In this document: piece after piece, positions 40,001-53,600 of the stretch
Layout: every line of letters starts with the position of its first letter
How positions within the stretch are numbered: the first letter of the stretch is position 1
DNA from: Nautilus pompilius
Lineage: Eukaryota > Mollusca > Cephalopoda > Nautilida > Nautilidae
DNA length: 64,000 nt
Direction: 5' to 3'
Assembly: GCA_018389105.1 (NCBI GenBank)
Contig: JACATO010000309.1
Span: forward strand, 744,001-808,000
Notes under the pieces: model-generated
Database searches by the model: none
Told to the model about the DNA's origin: nothing
The model's input: only the letters and a program-made list of their open reading frames with translations
Made by a program: the position numbers and the translations under genes

Positions 40001-40113
40001 TGATCACATCACGAGGTCGTGGAGTAGTGAGAAGGTGGCGGTTCAGCAGGATAGTGTGGCGGCATCTTGCAGACTATAACAAACTCGCTGGAGTTATTCG
40101 AGCCTGCTGGTGA
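36880..40113 (+). CDS. MRPS14: Mitochondrial ribosomal protein uS14m
   Basis: This is a protein of the head of the small mitochondrial ribosomal subunit. Exons 36880-36939, 37727-37921 and 39931-40113 join in frame to about 145 residues (human 128). The N-terminus ([20 protein letters not shown]) is basic and Arg-rich, consistent with mitochondrial import. The conserved body has [58 protein letters not shown] and the end VIRACW. The zinc-binding cysteines of some bacterial S14 proteins are absent, as usual for mitochondrial S14. Exon 1 is inferred from the start, the in-phase splice and the family N-terminus, so it is less certain than exons 2 and 3. Confidence 0.93.
36965..37008. repeat. (TG)n microsatellite in MRPS14 intron 1
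   Basis: About 22 uninterrupted TG units start ~25 bases after the MRPS14 exon 1 donor. A shorter TG run follows at 37077-37090. Open frames across it are artefacts. Confidence 0.95.
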
Positions 40114-40295
40114 CATCAGACCATAGAAATTACCATGGAGGGGAATCCTCTGATTATTGGCCATAACAAATGGTTTTCAGTATGTGCTAGTTCTGTTCAT
40201 GCACATTCAGAGCTGAAAGAAAATCATTTCTGACATACAATAATTAGAAAAAGTATAGTTGTGTTCATGAAGAATTTGTTGGAAAATATCACTTC

Positions 40296-40301
40296 AATAA
40301 A
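40296..40301 (+). terminator. Polyadenylation signal of MRPS14
   Basis: AATAAA lies about 180 bases after the stop codon, in TTCAATAAAACTTATATT. Confidence 0.65.
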
Positions 40302-40828
40302 ACTTATATTAAAAAGTTTTTTGTAGTAATTATGTATGCATTTTTTGTTTTTTAACATGAACGATTGGTCAGATTACTTCTCATTCTTTTTAGTTTCCAG
40401 ATTTTTGAAATGGTCAGAAATTATGAATCATGTTATAATTATTGTCCTTTCCAAAAAAAAAAAAAAAAAAACCATTAGTATTTATTTTTATTTTATGGAA
40501 ATTTAATTGACTATTGACTTTTTTAGCATTTATAAAGTGTTTATTTGGTGTTTTACAGTTATGTCAACTGCACAAACAGGTTTAACTTTCTGACATCATT
40601 GTGGAGATGGTATTCATTCATTAGTTCTGGAAAATATGGATATTTAAAGCCAGAAAACAGTATTTAAAAGTCCATGGCAATAGAAAATACATTTTAGATA
40701 TCAGTGATCATGTTTATACATATTGGTCTATCCACAAAATATTAGAGAAATTATTTTAAAATATGTCTTTTGTGAACAAGACTCATTCATTTTGCTTCAG
40801 AAAGAAAAGCAAATGAACTATATTGGCA

Positions 40829-41015
40829 TAGTGGTTAGGCTATTGGACTGCCAAAGTTGAGACCAGATTTTGATGTTTCTTGCGTGGTTTCTTCTCATCA
40901 CTAGCCAATTGTGGGTTTCCTTCTGCATCTAAAAGTTCATGCTTCTAGTAGGAATTTGATTGCTGAAGTCAGCATCACTATGCCCCTTTTGCCTTAACCA
41001 AGGCACTAACCCTTC
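40829..41015 (+). repeat. tRNA-derived SINE copy
   Basis: The head TGGCATAGTGGTTAGGCTAT is an A-box-like sequence; the B-box region near 40858 is weak. The body holds TTTCTTCTCATCACTAG, CTTCTGCATCTAAAAG, GCTTCTAGTAGGAATTT and TTGCTGAAGTCAGCATCACT. The last blocks are shared with the copy at 50020-50262 and partly with 57641-57860, so this is one repeat family. Confidence 0.6.
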
Positions 41016-42354
41016 TACATCCATGGTGACAGAGCATGTTTCCATTGTAGAGATTGGTGTATGACACAACATCTGTAAATTACAGTTGGGCATTGTATAG
41101 TTGAAGGATAACATTGAAAAAAAAAAATAGCTAGATTTTTCATTTGAATGAATCCTGCCTGAAATAGCGTTGCTATAATGATATCTGGCTGAGTTTTGAA
41201 TATCCCTATTGCTATTTTCAAGAACTGTTTCCGCTGTGTATAATTACCTTTTTCTTCCTTTCACTGTATAAAACAAAAAAAATTACATTCAGATGAAAAT
41301 AAACACTTCATTCTAACTGCTTTTCTGAACCAACAAAATAAGCAGGAGGCACTATGTAAAATAATGATATATATAGCTTTTAAAGGGCTGGGGCATTTTG
41401 ATTCAAAGAAAATTGGTTTTTAATGCAACAGAATTTCTTAAAATTCTGATCTTTATTCCGTGGGTAATCAAGCCACAAACATCTTTCAAGTCAAATGCAT
41501 TTATATTAATTAAAATTAATAAATTGGTGGGTTTTTAATTAATAATTTAAAGTCTGCTGCACTAGTGATTCTACTTTGAGGAAATTCCATTTTGTTCAAA
41601 GTCTCGAACTGGAAGTTAATTGTCTAGAAATCAAGGTGGCAGTCTTTACTTTTTAGTATTGGTAACTGAAGCTTCTAATATTTTAAACAATAATTATAGA
41701 AGATAAAAACGTTAAAGTCCCTGAGTAGTTTAAATATTTTAATCAGTTTTACTACAAAGACAGAACAAAAATGATAAATTGTATAACAAAATCATATGCT
41801 TAAAAGTTTGTATGCATTTTGTTGTTGTTGTTGTGGGGCTGTCGCGCAAACTGAAATGGCCGAATTAAAGTTAGGGGTTGAGTGAAGAGGTTTTTTATAT
41901 AAAAAAAAGGGGTCCAGTTAATGACGAAAACGCTGTGGTTAGAGAGAGGGTTGGGGGGAGGAGGGGGTATTGCCGTCCTTCGCAAGAACTGAGCAGACCA
42001 TCCATGAACTGTTCAGAGATCTCAATCTCATCAACAAGGCAGCTAACAGCCCCTAGATTACGGTTTAGAGCCGCACAAAGGGGAACTCTAATGCCCCTTC
42101 AGTCTGGAAAGGGACGGATTCAGTTTCCTATGATAAGTATACCAGTGCCAACCATTGTGACTATGAATACTGTAGATTTTTTTTTAAAGAATCGCTCGGA
42201 AAACAATACTGAATAAGCGATCGATATATATATACACACACACAAATATATACATTCCTTACACATTATTCACACAAGCTGGAGAAAACGCAAACATCTT
42301 CTCTAGCGAAATAGCTGCGTGAAATGTCGATCAGCTGTTCACTTCCTCTATTCC
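41016..42354. other. Intergenic stretch between MRPS14 and NUP42
   Basis: AT-rich DNA with short low-complexity tracts, including a short TA/CA repeat at 42222-42243. Open frames in it, for example 41878-42216, lack any recognisable motif. I see no gene or transposon. Confidence 0.5.
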
Positions 42355-42370
42355 CCGGAAGTGACGTCAC
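42355..42370 (+). promoter_or_regulatory. ETS/CRE composite site upstream of NUP42
   Basis: CCGGAAGTGACGTCAC joins an ETS core (CCGGAAGT) to a perfect CRE (TGACGTCA, 42362-42369) about 57 bases before the NUP42 start codon. This combination is common in promoters of housekeeping genes. No TATA box is seen nearby. Confidence 0.65.
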
Positions 42371-42426
42371 GCACGGCCATATTATGTGTCATTAAAGATG
42401 TCTGCTGTTTATGGTCTCCCACTAAT

Positions 42427-44565
42427 ATGACGACGATTTGTAAATTTTTCATTCGAGGGAATTGTAGATACGGTGTTAACTGCTGGTACCTGCATCCGCA
42501 AGAAAATTATGGTATTTAGATTTATTTGTCTTTTAAAGAAACTGTTTGTCCTAACCCGACGATTATAAAGTTATTCTATTTTTTTTTTTTTTATAAAATT
42601 CTGAAACTAAGAAAACGCCAATTAACCAACCACTCGGCTGTCGTCAGCCCGAGGGGAGACCGGCCCTCATTGTTGTGGGGGGGGGGGCTTCTGTCGTAAA
42701 ACCAGGTTTGTTTGTAGAGCTATTATGTAACATCTTCTGGCCGGGGGGGGGTGCTGCTGCTGTCTCTGAGTCCCGTACGGAATAACCGACCACAGTCATA
42801 TGGATGGTTCAGCTGCAGCTGTCATCTGGCAGCAGGATATACTTATAAAGTCAGTGGGTGTTATTCACTGTTTAGTACCTAAGTAGTTGTATGATTCTAT
42901 AGTGCAGCGGAGTAGTGATAGAAGAAAGTGTGTGCACGCTGTTAAACAGTAACAGTGCTGGTCATTTTTTTTAAAAAAAAAAAATGGAGATTCATTGTTC
43001 AGTTATCTGATGAGCAGGAGGACTGTTCTCTTGTTTGTCTCTCTGTTTTTTGCATTATCAAGAAGATTTGTCATAACAACATTGGCCAAATTCAAATTTC
43101 CATGAAAAACTATAATTATTACGTATTATCAGTATCCTTGTCGCAAAATAAGCCTTTAAATATTGATTAACATTCTTTATGATAAAAATATATATATATA
43201 GTGGTCATTTTAAAGGTTAAACCAAGATAACTTTTATCGATGTTTGTAGCATATATGTAAAGAATGTAATGAGGACAAAAGTACTATGAAAGGATTCATC
43301 TGTATTTTTTAAAAAAATTAAATCTTGCCGTGTTGACATTATATATTCGGTTGCCTGAGAACAATTTGTGAAACTCATTTATTTATAGCAATCTGCCAGT
43401 CTTCAGGTATAAATTAAATATTGAGGTAACTTAATCATTAAAAGATTGTAGTGATAGTTTGAGGTCTACCTATAGATATATATGTTTCATGCCTGCAAAT
43501 TAAAAAAAAAAATATTAGTCTTTGATTTGCACAGGTGACTGGTAACTTTTGAAATTTCCTGCTTTTCTTTTCTTATCCAAATGATATCAACCAATCTACT
43601 TACTGCTGCTTTTTCTAGGTCAGGCACATGGTTTTGGATACATTGGCTCCTCAGGACAACAAAACAGGTACAAATGGATATCTTCAGTTGTTGGAACTGC
43701 AGATCTATCTACAACTCAGCAAAATGTTTCACCACAGGAGGTTATGTAAGTATGTTTTTTTTTTTTTTTTTGGTCAAAGAAACAACAAAATCTGATGCAC
43801 ACATTATAGACCAGGGGTGGCCAAACTGCAAAGTGCAGCTTGAATGAACTGAAGAAAAAGAATTCTTTAAAAGTAAAGATAACCATAAAGAGCATTTTTA
43901 AAATTTTATTTCTCTGAATTAATTTGTTTATTATTCTTATTTATTTTCTTTCTTCCATTTTTCTTTCCCTCCTATTCATCTTTCTGTTACTATTAGCACA
44001 TTTTATCAGTAAAATTACCTTCAAGTGCAGCAACTGTGCACTAGTGCATGCACATTTCTCTTTTTTTGAGCAGGTCAACTCATATAATAGCCATATGTGC
44101 AGTTGCATAATGTTTATTATGTTTTGGCCTTTATAATTTTAGAATTAAATGCCCATTTGCTTCATGGAATCAATTGTAAGTAAACCCTCAACTGGTAAGG
44201 AAGATTTTGTTTTCCCAGAAAAAAGTGATAAACCTGTTTCTTGTCTGAAACACATTGCTAACACATTACAAGATGAACAACCTGAAAAATCGCTTTAAAG
44301 GTAATTATAGGGTCATTCTGTCTCAAATCAACCTGATTTAGAAAATCTTACCAGTTGACCATCTCTGATTTTGTTCTAATTTGGCATGTAGTTAGACTTA
44401 TGTATCTGGAGTACTGTCTGAAAATCTGGCTTCAAAATTCCAAATGGTTCTTGAGTTAAACCCTCCCTAAGTGTAGGAGGGAGGGGGCACCCAGAAAAAA
44501 AAATTTCTTACTCAAAACCATTTTTAGAGCCCTACCATTCAAAATCCAAAGGAGCTTCCTTCCAT

Positions 44566-44616
<51 letters not shown>

Positions 44617-47600
44617 TTTTTCACTTAAACCTATTACAGGTAGAGATCAAGGAAAAGCAATAAAATTCTAGTTTTTCTCTTATACCTTGGAGCACTCATA
44701 AAAATGGAAAAAAACCCTGTTGTAATTTTGTTAAAAAATGGAAATACATTTTCTAAAAGCTAACAAAAATGTGAAAACGGTGCATGATAATGTTTGTTTT
44801 TATTTTCTTTGGGTTTTTTTTTTTTTCCAATGCAGAAAATTTAGAGAAGTACTATCGTATTGGTGGCCTCCAGCTCTCTTGATTAGCACTTAAGCTACAC
44901 AAATTAATTAATGCGGGCTCAATCAGAAAACTGCTGAAGGTCATTCTGAGGGGTTGGTCTATGTAGTTTTTCCAAAGTGCTGAAAATTTTGGAACTTAAA
45001 TGCAAAAAAAAAAAAAAAATATATGTTCTGACAACCAAGATGCTTGTTTGTTTTTTTTAACTATATATATTTTAGTGCAAACATATCTCGAGAAATGCAG
45101 GACTGGGAATCTTCTAACATGTGGCCATTTTCTTGTGTTGGCCTTGAAAAGGGTCCTACAATACCAGGTAAGGGAGTGGTGGAAGGAAAACTGTCTTGAC
45201 ACCATTTTCACTTAACTAGTGTTCTTGTGAACAGTGAAGAGACACTGTTGGTTGGGTGGTTTCTGGGATAATTGTACAGGTTCTTTTAAACAAAATATTA
45301 ATGTTCTCAAAAACATCTATAGCCTTGTTGACCCAAAACTTACCTGAGCTGTGCTATTGTTTGACAAGTTTCATGAGAATAAAACAAAATAGTGCATTGT
45401 AAAGTTTTCTCTCTAACCCCAACACCTTGTTCTGACAACCAAACTGAATGTAGTTTTTATCAGGCTTTTGCCTTCGTAATCCTATTCTCTTGACAAACTC
45501 ATATTTTATCACTAAATCAGTGAACAATATCTTATGGTTTTGTGTCTTGGTGGCTTGGACTAGCCAGCTAAGGCACATGACGACCATTGTGCAATATCTA
45601 GCAAGGGATAATCTGTTGCAAAAATTTTGCATAGCAATTGGAAAGAAAAATATAGCATTTTCACAATTGTGTCTTGTCACCTATAGTGATTAAATTGACA
45701 AATATCAGTACCATTTTATTAAAGATCCTTAATACTGAGAAACACTAAAGACAGTCATTTATGCATGTCTATTATATTAACTTACCAACTCTAGTTTTCT
45801 TTTTCTAGAATGAATGTCAGCACAGTCTAATGAGGTCTCCACTGCTGTTAATAGTCCACTAAAGGCATGTTCTGCCTTACTATGTTGTTTACTTCCTGCA
45901 TGTTTATCAGCATTGTCCTTTTTAAGGGTAGAACCAGATATCCCAGTGATTAGTGCATGAAAATTGAGTGTTTGATCTTAGATTCTTAAGTAATACCAGG
46001 TGCAGCAGACTGGAGTGTCAGGCTTTACAGGGAAAAAGTTAGATGGGAAGCATTTCATGTTCAAAGACATTAAGGATTGCAATATAGCTAAAGTAAATAA
46101 AATCAGATGTTTTCTTATTGTAGAAAATAGTCTCTATCAATAATTAATTATAAGATGACACAGCATTCAATGAGAAATGATGATATTAATTTGAATTATA
46201 GAGATATTCTGGTATTAGTAGGAATGTATGTATAGTACATAATGATACAAAGGGGAAAGTGAAAATCATTCACTAAATACAATAAAATCCAAATTACATA
46301 AATGAAAATCCATTAATATTTTTACAGAAATATGCTCACATTTTGTTTCAGAAATATAATTGATATCTTTTGGCATATGAAAGCAATGATGAATCATCTA
46401 AAGATAAAAGGAAAAGTTCACAAAATATTCATACTTTATATTTAGTTATAACACATGCATTTTATGTAGGAGTAGTTCTGTGCAGTTGTATAATGCAACC
46501 ATGTCTATATAAGAAGCATCCTAGCATACACCAATGGACCTTGAGAGGTGGGTTGTAATTTTTTTGACATAAATGTCATCAAGGATGTCTTTGTCCATAC
46601 TCAGCAACATGAATGTTTTCAGTTTCTTGTTAGTTACTGAAGATCTCAGAATTGTCTTCAGCAGGTTCACTTTACTGAAAGCTTTTTTACAAGAGACTTG
46701 TGAGAAAGATAATGTCAGCAAGTATTCATATGCCTACAAAAGATTTGAATAACCCACAACTTTCAAAGAGAACATGTACATCGCAGCTGCAAGAGAAGCA
46801 GTTCCCGTATGACCCTTTGCCTAGTTCTTCAGACTGATTCACAGTTGGTTTAGTTTCATTGTTATATTCTTTTGCAGATTCCAACTTACTGAATAGGCTG
46901 ACAGATATTATTTTTGGTGTGTTTTATGAAGGTTTTTCAAATCTTGTGTGAAGTGTACCAGTTTAGATGAAGACAGACCTAATAGTTCAGCAAACTTCTA
47001 AAAGCTGTTTTCAGGAATTTCAGCAACAGAAAATTCTTTGAAAAGTCATGGATTCAGACATGCAGTATTTTTGGTTAATTTTTGTTGAAAGAGAAGCATT
47101 CATCGATAATACCAACTGTGGTTTAATCAATTAAACAATAACATAATCTTATGGTGTAGAGTCTTTGGCTATTTTTCCTTGCATTTGCCCCCCTTTTTTG
47201 GAAACTTTTCACTTCACTTTCAACAGAATGGAAAGCTTCTTGGTAAACATCAAAGTTAGTCTTTTGTAGAATCTATCATATTCCAAGCAACAAAATAATC
47301 AGTGCTTTTTGTCTGAAAACATTCAGGTACTTGGTGTAGACACAGAACCAAAAAAGCTGCAAGATGTGTATGAAAGCAGCTTCATTTTTTAACAGTTTGT
47401 TTGCCTGTAGCTTTGCCCCCAAATTCTGGTGATTCTTTAATGTGAAGAAAAACTTGAATAAGAATGTATAATGCTTTTCTCTGCAGTTCATAGGTTCTTA
47501 AAATTCTCTCGAGAGCAACCATATTTTACCAATCAAAAGGATCTGTTGCACAGAGATTCAGAACATGTACCTGGCACCAGTTGTGAACAGAATTCGGAGA

Positions 47601-50600
47601 ATTGTCTATGATGTATTTTTGGACACTACTGTAATGACCACACTTCTGCAGCTCCAGCAAGAGATTCACCAATGATATTCTCCATTTTCAATTAATGATT
47701 TTCCAGAGAAGACTTCAATAATTGATACAAACTCAAACCAGAAGCATCTGTCATTTTCTGTACAGAAAAAAATTGCTTTCACTTCATTTTGTTCATAATG
47801 CAAAATTATGTTTGTTTGATCAATGAAAGTTATATATTGACTTCTATCCAACTGCACACCCTATTTTTGATCACCAATTTCATCATCGATTTTATTTTTC
47901 ATGAGACTAACTGCTAAGATGTCATTAAAAGTGGTTTTGAAGAGAATTGTTGTAAGATCTCCATGATCAAGAGATTTCTCTTTACCTTGCCTTTCAGCTT
48001 ATTGGGCCTGATATACCCAATAAGCAATCCTAAATTTTATGAATTTCATCTTAATAAACAAAAAAGTGTCATAGCAAAGCCACATGTGTTTGTCATGGTT
48101 TTCTATCTGTTTTTCTACCCTTTTAACTGATGGCATATTTATATAATACTTTTTTCCTTTTCTTTATATTGATAATGTCCAAATCATAAATTACTTGAGA
48201 TGTAGTTTGTTGACTAGAGAGACAAACCCACTGTTATCATTTTAGTGTTGGGACATTTAAAAAAAAAATCTAGCAACAACTATCATGCATTTTTCCTGTT
48301 AATAAATATCTGGTTATGATTTCTTACATATGAGCATCTTATTAACTCAGATGATGAGGCATGTTTATGAAAAATTGCATCAGTTTTATGCTTTACAAGG
48401 TGAAAATGAATAACAAATGAGAATGATTTGGATCACAAATTGTGGTGTGATACTGAATGCATTATTCCCTACCTAGACTATGATCTTTCATGTTCATCAG
48501 TGGTGATATGATCCATGACAACTGTCAGTGCAGTATAAAGAGTATTTAGTTAATTTTGGTAAACATGGCAATTCTAGTTTAAGAACATTTAAATAATAAA
48601 CAAAAAGGTTTGTTTTATTTTAAATCAAAATTCTGATTTTAGCATGGGGAAGAAATTAAGAGCATTTTTTATAAAATACTTTACCTTTTTAATAGTTTGT
48701 TTGTTTGTTTTTTCTTCTACCAACCAGGTATTGATGACCTGTCTGCAGAAGAGCTGCGATTTCAGGCATATGATGCTTTAAAATCGAAGTCTACGCAAGT
48801 TTATGTAAGCTGCTTGTCCTTTTTTTTAGGTTTTATTGACCACCTCTGTTATGTGTTGGTCTGGTTGTAGAAATGAAGTGGACATGCTCAAAAGAAACTT
48901 TCAAGAAAAACTTGATAGATTCACTAAAAAGGATATATTTTTTCTAATTGATTTCATTATTTATTTTTTTTAAAATTAAAGATTTGATGAGTGCAAAAGA
49001 CTCATGAGATGAGCTGCATCCATTGCCATGACAACCTTCACCAAAGTCTTCTCAATATTTATCATCGTAAACGAGATTTTTTTTTTTTAATCAGAAACAT
49101 CTTAATGCTGTATGCAAAGTTAAAACTCTTACTCTAGTATTAATAAAAGCACTAAACAAAAGAGATAGTATGATGCATAACAAAAGTTGTATGTACCTGT
49201 ATATAAGTCTACTTCAATTATGTTGACCCAAATTTGAAAACAAAATGTTTAATGTATTTCCAATGTATGTCAAGGTATATAACTTCACATATCAGTGAGT
49301 ATTATAGAAGAACATTTAACTTTAAAAGTTCCATTGTCTTCTATACATATACTACTACATTGAATCCTTAATGTATTTCTCTCAGAAATTTTTGTGACTT
49401 AGTTTTCTCTTTATAAATATAATTTGAGAGAGATGTTTTGCATAAAACCAAATTTTTTTATTTTCAAGAACCATCCACACCAATTAGCAGAAAACTTTAA
49501 ATTGTCATCAGTATTTTGTTCTTTAGCTAATTTTTAGCATTCAATTGAACATGATTCCATGTCACAATAAATACGCTTTTTCCATCTGAATTATTTATTT
49601 CTTAGGCTCATTTTATCATTTGTAACTGAAATTTTGAGGAGTATTTAATTTTTTAGAGTAATTTTTATTTACTGTATATCCTTCAGAGAAGGAAAATAGT
49701 AGAGTGAATAAAAACTTTTTTATTAAGCTTTTTCTTTTGAATTAATAAAATAATGACATCTTTAGAAAATAATTAAAATGTTATCTAATTTGTGTAACAA
49801 TTTTGTTTAGTGATTTGAGACATCATTTTGCAATTGTGCATATGTGGAATGATTGCCAAAGTTTTATAACTTGTTACTAGAGCACTATTTTCAGAAAAAG
49901 ATTTTAGTTCCTACAAAAAAAATCAAATACTAGTATAAAGTATATTATTCTATGTATAAGCCAAATACATTTCAGGATCAAAATATATTCTAAAAACTCA
50001 ATGTGCAAGGGAGACAATCCTGGTGAGGAGCATAATGCCTCAATGATGTTTTAGAGAGAGAGCATTGCTTATTCTGTGCCATGAGGGGCTTGACACTTCT
50101 GACTTCAGCAAGGAAAGCCCTTCTAGAACTCTTCATTTTAGATGTGGAAGGAAACTGGACTGCCAGGGAGATACAACAAACTGAGCCAACTTCTAGTGGA
50201 AATCAAACTTAGGCAATCAACTTTGTAATCCAGGCACCAACTGACTCAGTCAGGAGAAAGAGAGAGAGAGAGTGTGTGTGTGTGTGTGTATAGTCACCCT
50301 ATTTGTAGAGGAACCACTAAATTCTTGTATTCATTCTTAGAATTGAAATGTGGTTGGTACTCGAATAGGAACTGACTTAGAGCAGGTTGATCTTTGAATT
50401 AAGGTGTCAACTATATACTTGAATTTGCATCTATAACTGTGGACTTGCTAATAGAATTGATGAAAGCTATTCTAAAAGTTGTGCTTATATAATGCAACTA
50501 AATGCACAATTTAATTGATTTAGATATTAGTTATTTAAATTTGAGCATTTAATTATTGTTGTTAATGTAAATATATATATATGCCTTGACAAATTATGAA

Positions 50601-53600
50601 CCACCTGGTTTTCTTTCATATTAATCAAAATATTGAATCAATGAAGACATTTCATGGTTCATTTAAATTATGCCTAATCTGTGATTTTATTGCTTGTACT
50701 CACAGGTTTCATGCATTTGGCACATTTTGATCATACATGCAGTGGTATTGATTTTGAAAAATAAAGATACCACACTGTATATGTGTATTAAGCAGTGTAA
50801 ATTTATGGTGTGCATGTCTAAAACTGCCACTGCTCAAGTATGTCACACACATGCTGTACAGATGCCTAAAAATTCCAGATAATTCGAATGAAATATTTTC
50901 TACATGGGCATTGTGTTGTCAGCCATCTTGTTGCTAATGGATGGTAGTTATTCATGAAATGCCACTGGCCTGAGGAACTCCTGGAGAACCCACAGCAGGT
51001 TGCCTACCAGAACTGACCAGGAAAATGAATGTGGTTGGAAACATCCATGGTTGTTAGATTTACATAAGTAAGCCAGACTTAATTGGGCCAATCAACAATT
51101 GTGGTAGAATTTGATGACATACAAAAGATCAGATTGGTCAGCTGAAAGTCATTTTCTTCTGCAATCATTTGGCTACACATGAGATAAAATTGCAAAGGGA
51201 CCATCGCTTGTGGCAGTAGATCCATTGTGGTATAAGGATGTGTATCTTATGAGTGTAAACTTCATCTTGTTTTTGTGCCTGGAACTCTAGAATATCAACA
51301 AGTATCATGGAAACATTCTGTTCCTCATTTTTATGATTTGCATTTGCCATCAGATCACTGCTTGTGGACAACACCATCAGACCTCACCACATTATCTTCA
51401 TGGGTAGTATGTTTGCATCATTTTCTTGGCTTGCTGCTACATATTGTGTGAAAAAACTCCTGGGTTTTGCATCAGGAGAGGTAGAGAATACCATTGATAG
51501 GCATTTGGCATCTTGTGAGTAGTGTGAGGAAATTATCCATACAATTGGAGGTTTCTGTTGATATTGACATTTACCATCATGATTTTAAGTGACATTTTCA
51601 TTGTCAAATACTGATGATGCAGCTTACACTATGCATTCTAAAACAAATGTCACCTAATTTGCTATTTATTTTTTTCAAATACTGGTACTTTGTCACATCA
51701 GGATAATTTTTAGTGAGAAATGCAGTTCAGATTATATAGTAGTATTTCTGAAAATTTGTTTAAGCAAAAGTCCGCTAGTGCTTAACTTATATGTTGAGGT
51801 GAATGTGTTTTAAATAATTTCTTAAGAAATAGAATGAGATAAAGTCCATGAAATACTTTAATACTTGTATTTAGTTTGCTTTTACAAGACACTAATGCTA
51901 AAACTTTGAGAAGATTTCCTTTCTAGTTAGTATGAACGTACATTTTATTTTTTAACGTTGTAATGCTGCTGCTTTCAACACAGGATGACTTATGTAGGCT
52001 GGATATTATTGTTTTGTGTATGACCATTAAAATAATTTCTGATAATATTTAAAATCTTTTCCTTTGATAAAGTGTTGCCTTTTTTCTTTTTGTTTTATTT
52101 GAGAAAATAGTTCACAAATAAATATTTATGAATTTGTTTTCTAATAATGTTTTTTTTTTCCTATTTTCCATAGTGTGACCACATGTGAACATCCATTTGT
52201 GTTAATGAAACTGCCAGTCAGTCAGCTGAAGATCTATATTCTTAGATTACTTCAAGGTTAATTTGTCATAAAATTCTGTAATTTTAATGTTTCCTGTTAA
52301 ACAAAATTGTTTTTTTTTTATAGATACAAATGGTGCAACATCTGAAACTGAATTATAATTTGAAACGCAACGAATTGAAAAAACCATCAGATCAACTGAA
52401 AGAAAAGCTTGTGAGTCTTTTTCCTTACAAGTTCGTGACAGCTTGTTGTAGCTAATGAGTTAATTATCAAAATGACTGATTAGTAAAATTCATAACTTTT
52501 GTACACATGGCCTCATTACAAGCAGGAAAATAAATGGGTCTAAAGGGCTGGCCTTCTTTCTCACTGGGACAGATGGGTACGTGAAACTTCATGTCAAAAT
52601 TTCAATCAATTGCCTAAATTCTTAACAACAAAAATTTTTGCAAATGAAAATTAAAGAGTAAAATCATCCTGAGTAATTTCTCAGCTCATAAACTTTGAAA
52701 ACTTGATATATTGCAACATTCTGCCAGTACATTGTTTTAATGGAAGAAAGAAAGCAAATGAAGATACATAGCCTTTGAAAGTTGATTGAAATCAGAGATG
52801 GTCATTGTGTAGAGTATCTGTATTGCGCTGCATTATTTTTTAGAATATTCTATTGCAGTATGCGATGTTTGTTACAAATGTGCATGTTATATTCCAATGA
52901 AACAACCATTATAACATTAAAGTCTGATTTTTATGATATAGAAAGCCTCTCCACTGCTTTTTTACCTAATTATTTGTTCTTAGTAATATTAACTGTGTTG
53001 ACTCAGAAATTGCTAATTCAAGTAATTGTATCTTTAAAATATTGACATGCTGAATGATCAAGCTGCCATTTTGATCCAGTTTCTCTTATTTACAGTACCT
53101 AACCCAAGCACCATGTGATAAGGGATGATTGTTGGGACTATACTGTAATAAGATTCACATGGTTTCTGCCTAGGAAAGATAAACATTGTTTTTACTGTAG
53201 CCAGAGATGATATTCACATCTGGCCTTTGATAATGACACTACAATACTATCGTGTGTCATAAAATCTATACTGTATTGTGGTTGGTTATTATTTGAAAAA
53301 CTGAATATTGAGGCTGGTCAGTTTTTTCAGATGCTGTTTAATGAAGACCATTGTCCATTTCCAGATAAGTGTCTAGGGTAGATATTTTAAAGGTAGGGAT
53401 GTCTTCAAAAAAAAAACTCTGCAATTATTTTGTGATTCAGAAAGATACCCTCAAAGCTAAATGCAAGCTGTGCAATGAAGAAATCTTTCAAGGTGGAAAA
53501 ACTACAAACACATTTTACAGCTATCAACATGATAAATCATTTAATGGTGAAACATGCTACTGAATGCAATGCAGAAATGCTTCAGCAAAAAGACAATATC

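Noticed and set aside
50920-51600. Possible transposon relic in NUP42 intron 4, with a 70-codon minus-strand ORF
   Set aside because: The frame has a protein-like patch, but I found no transposase motif, termini or target duplication.
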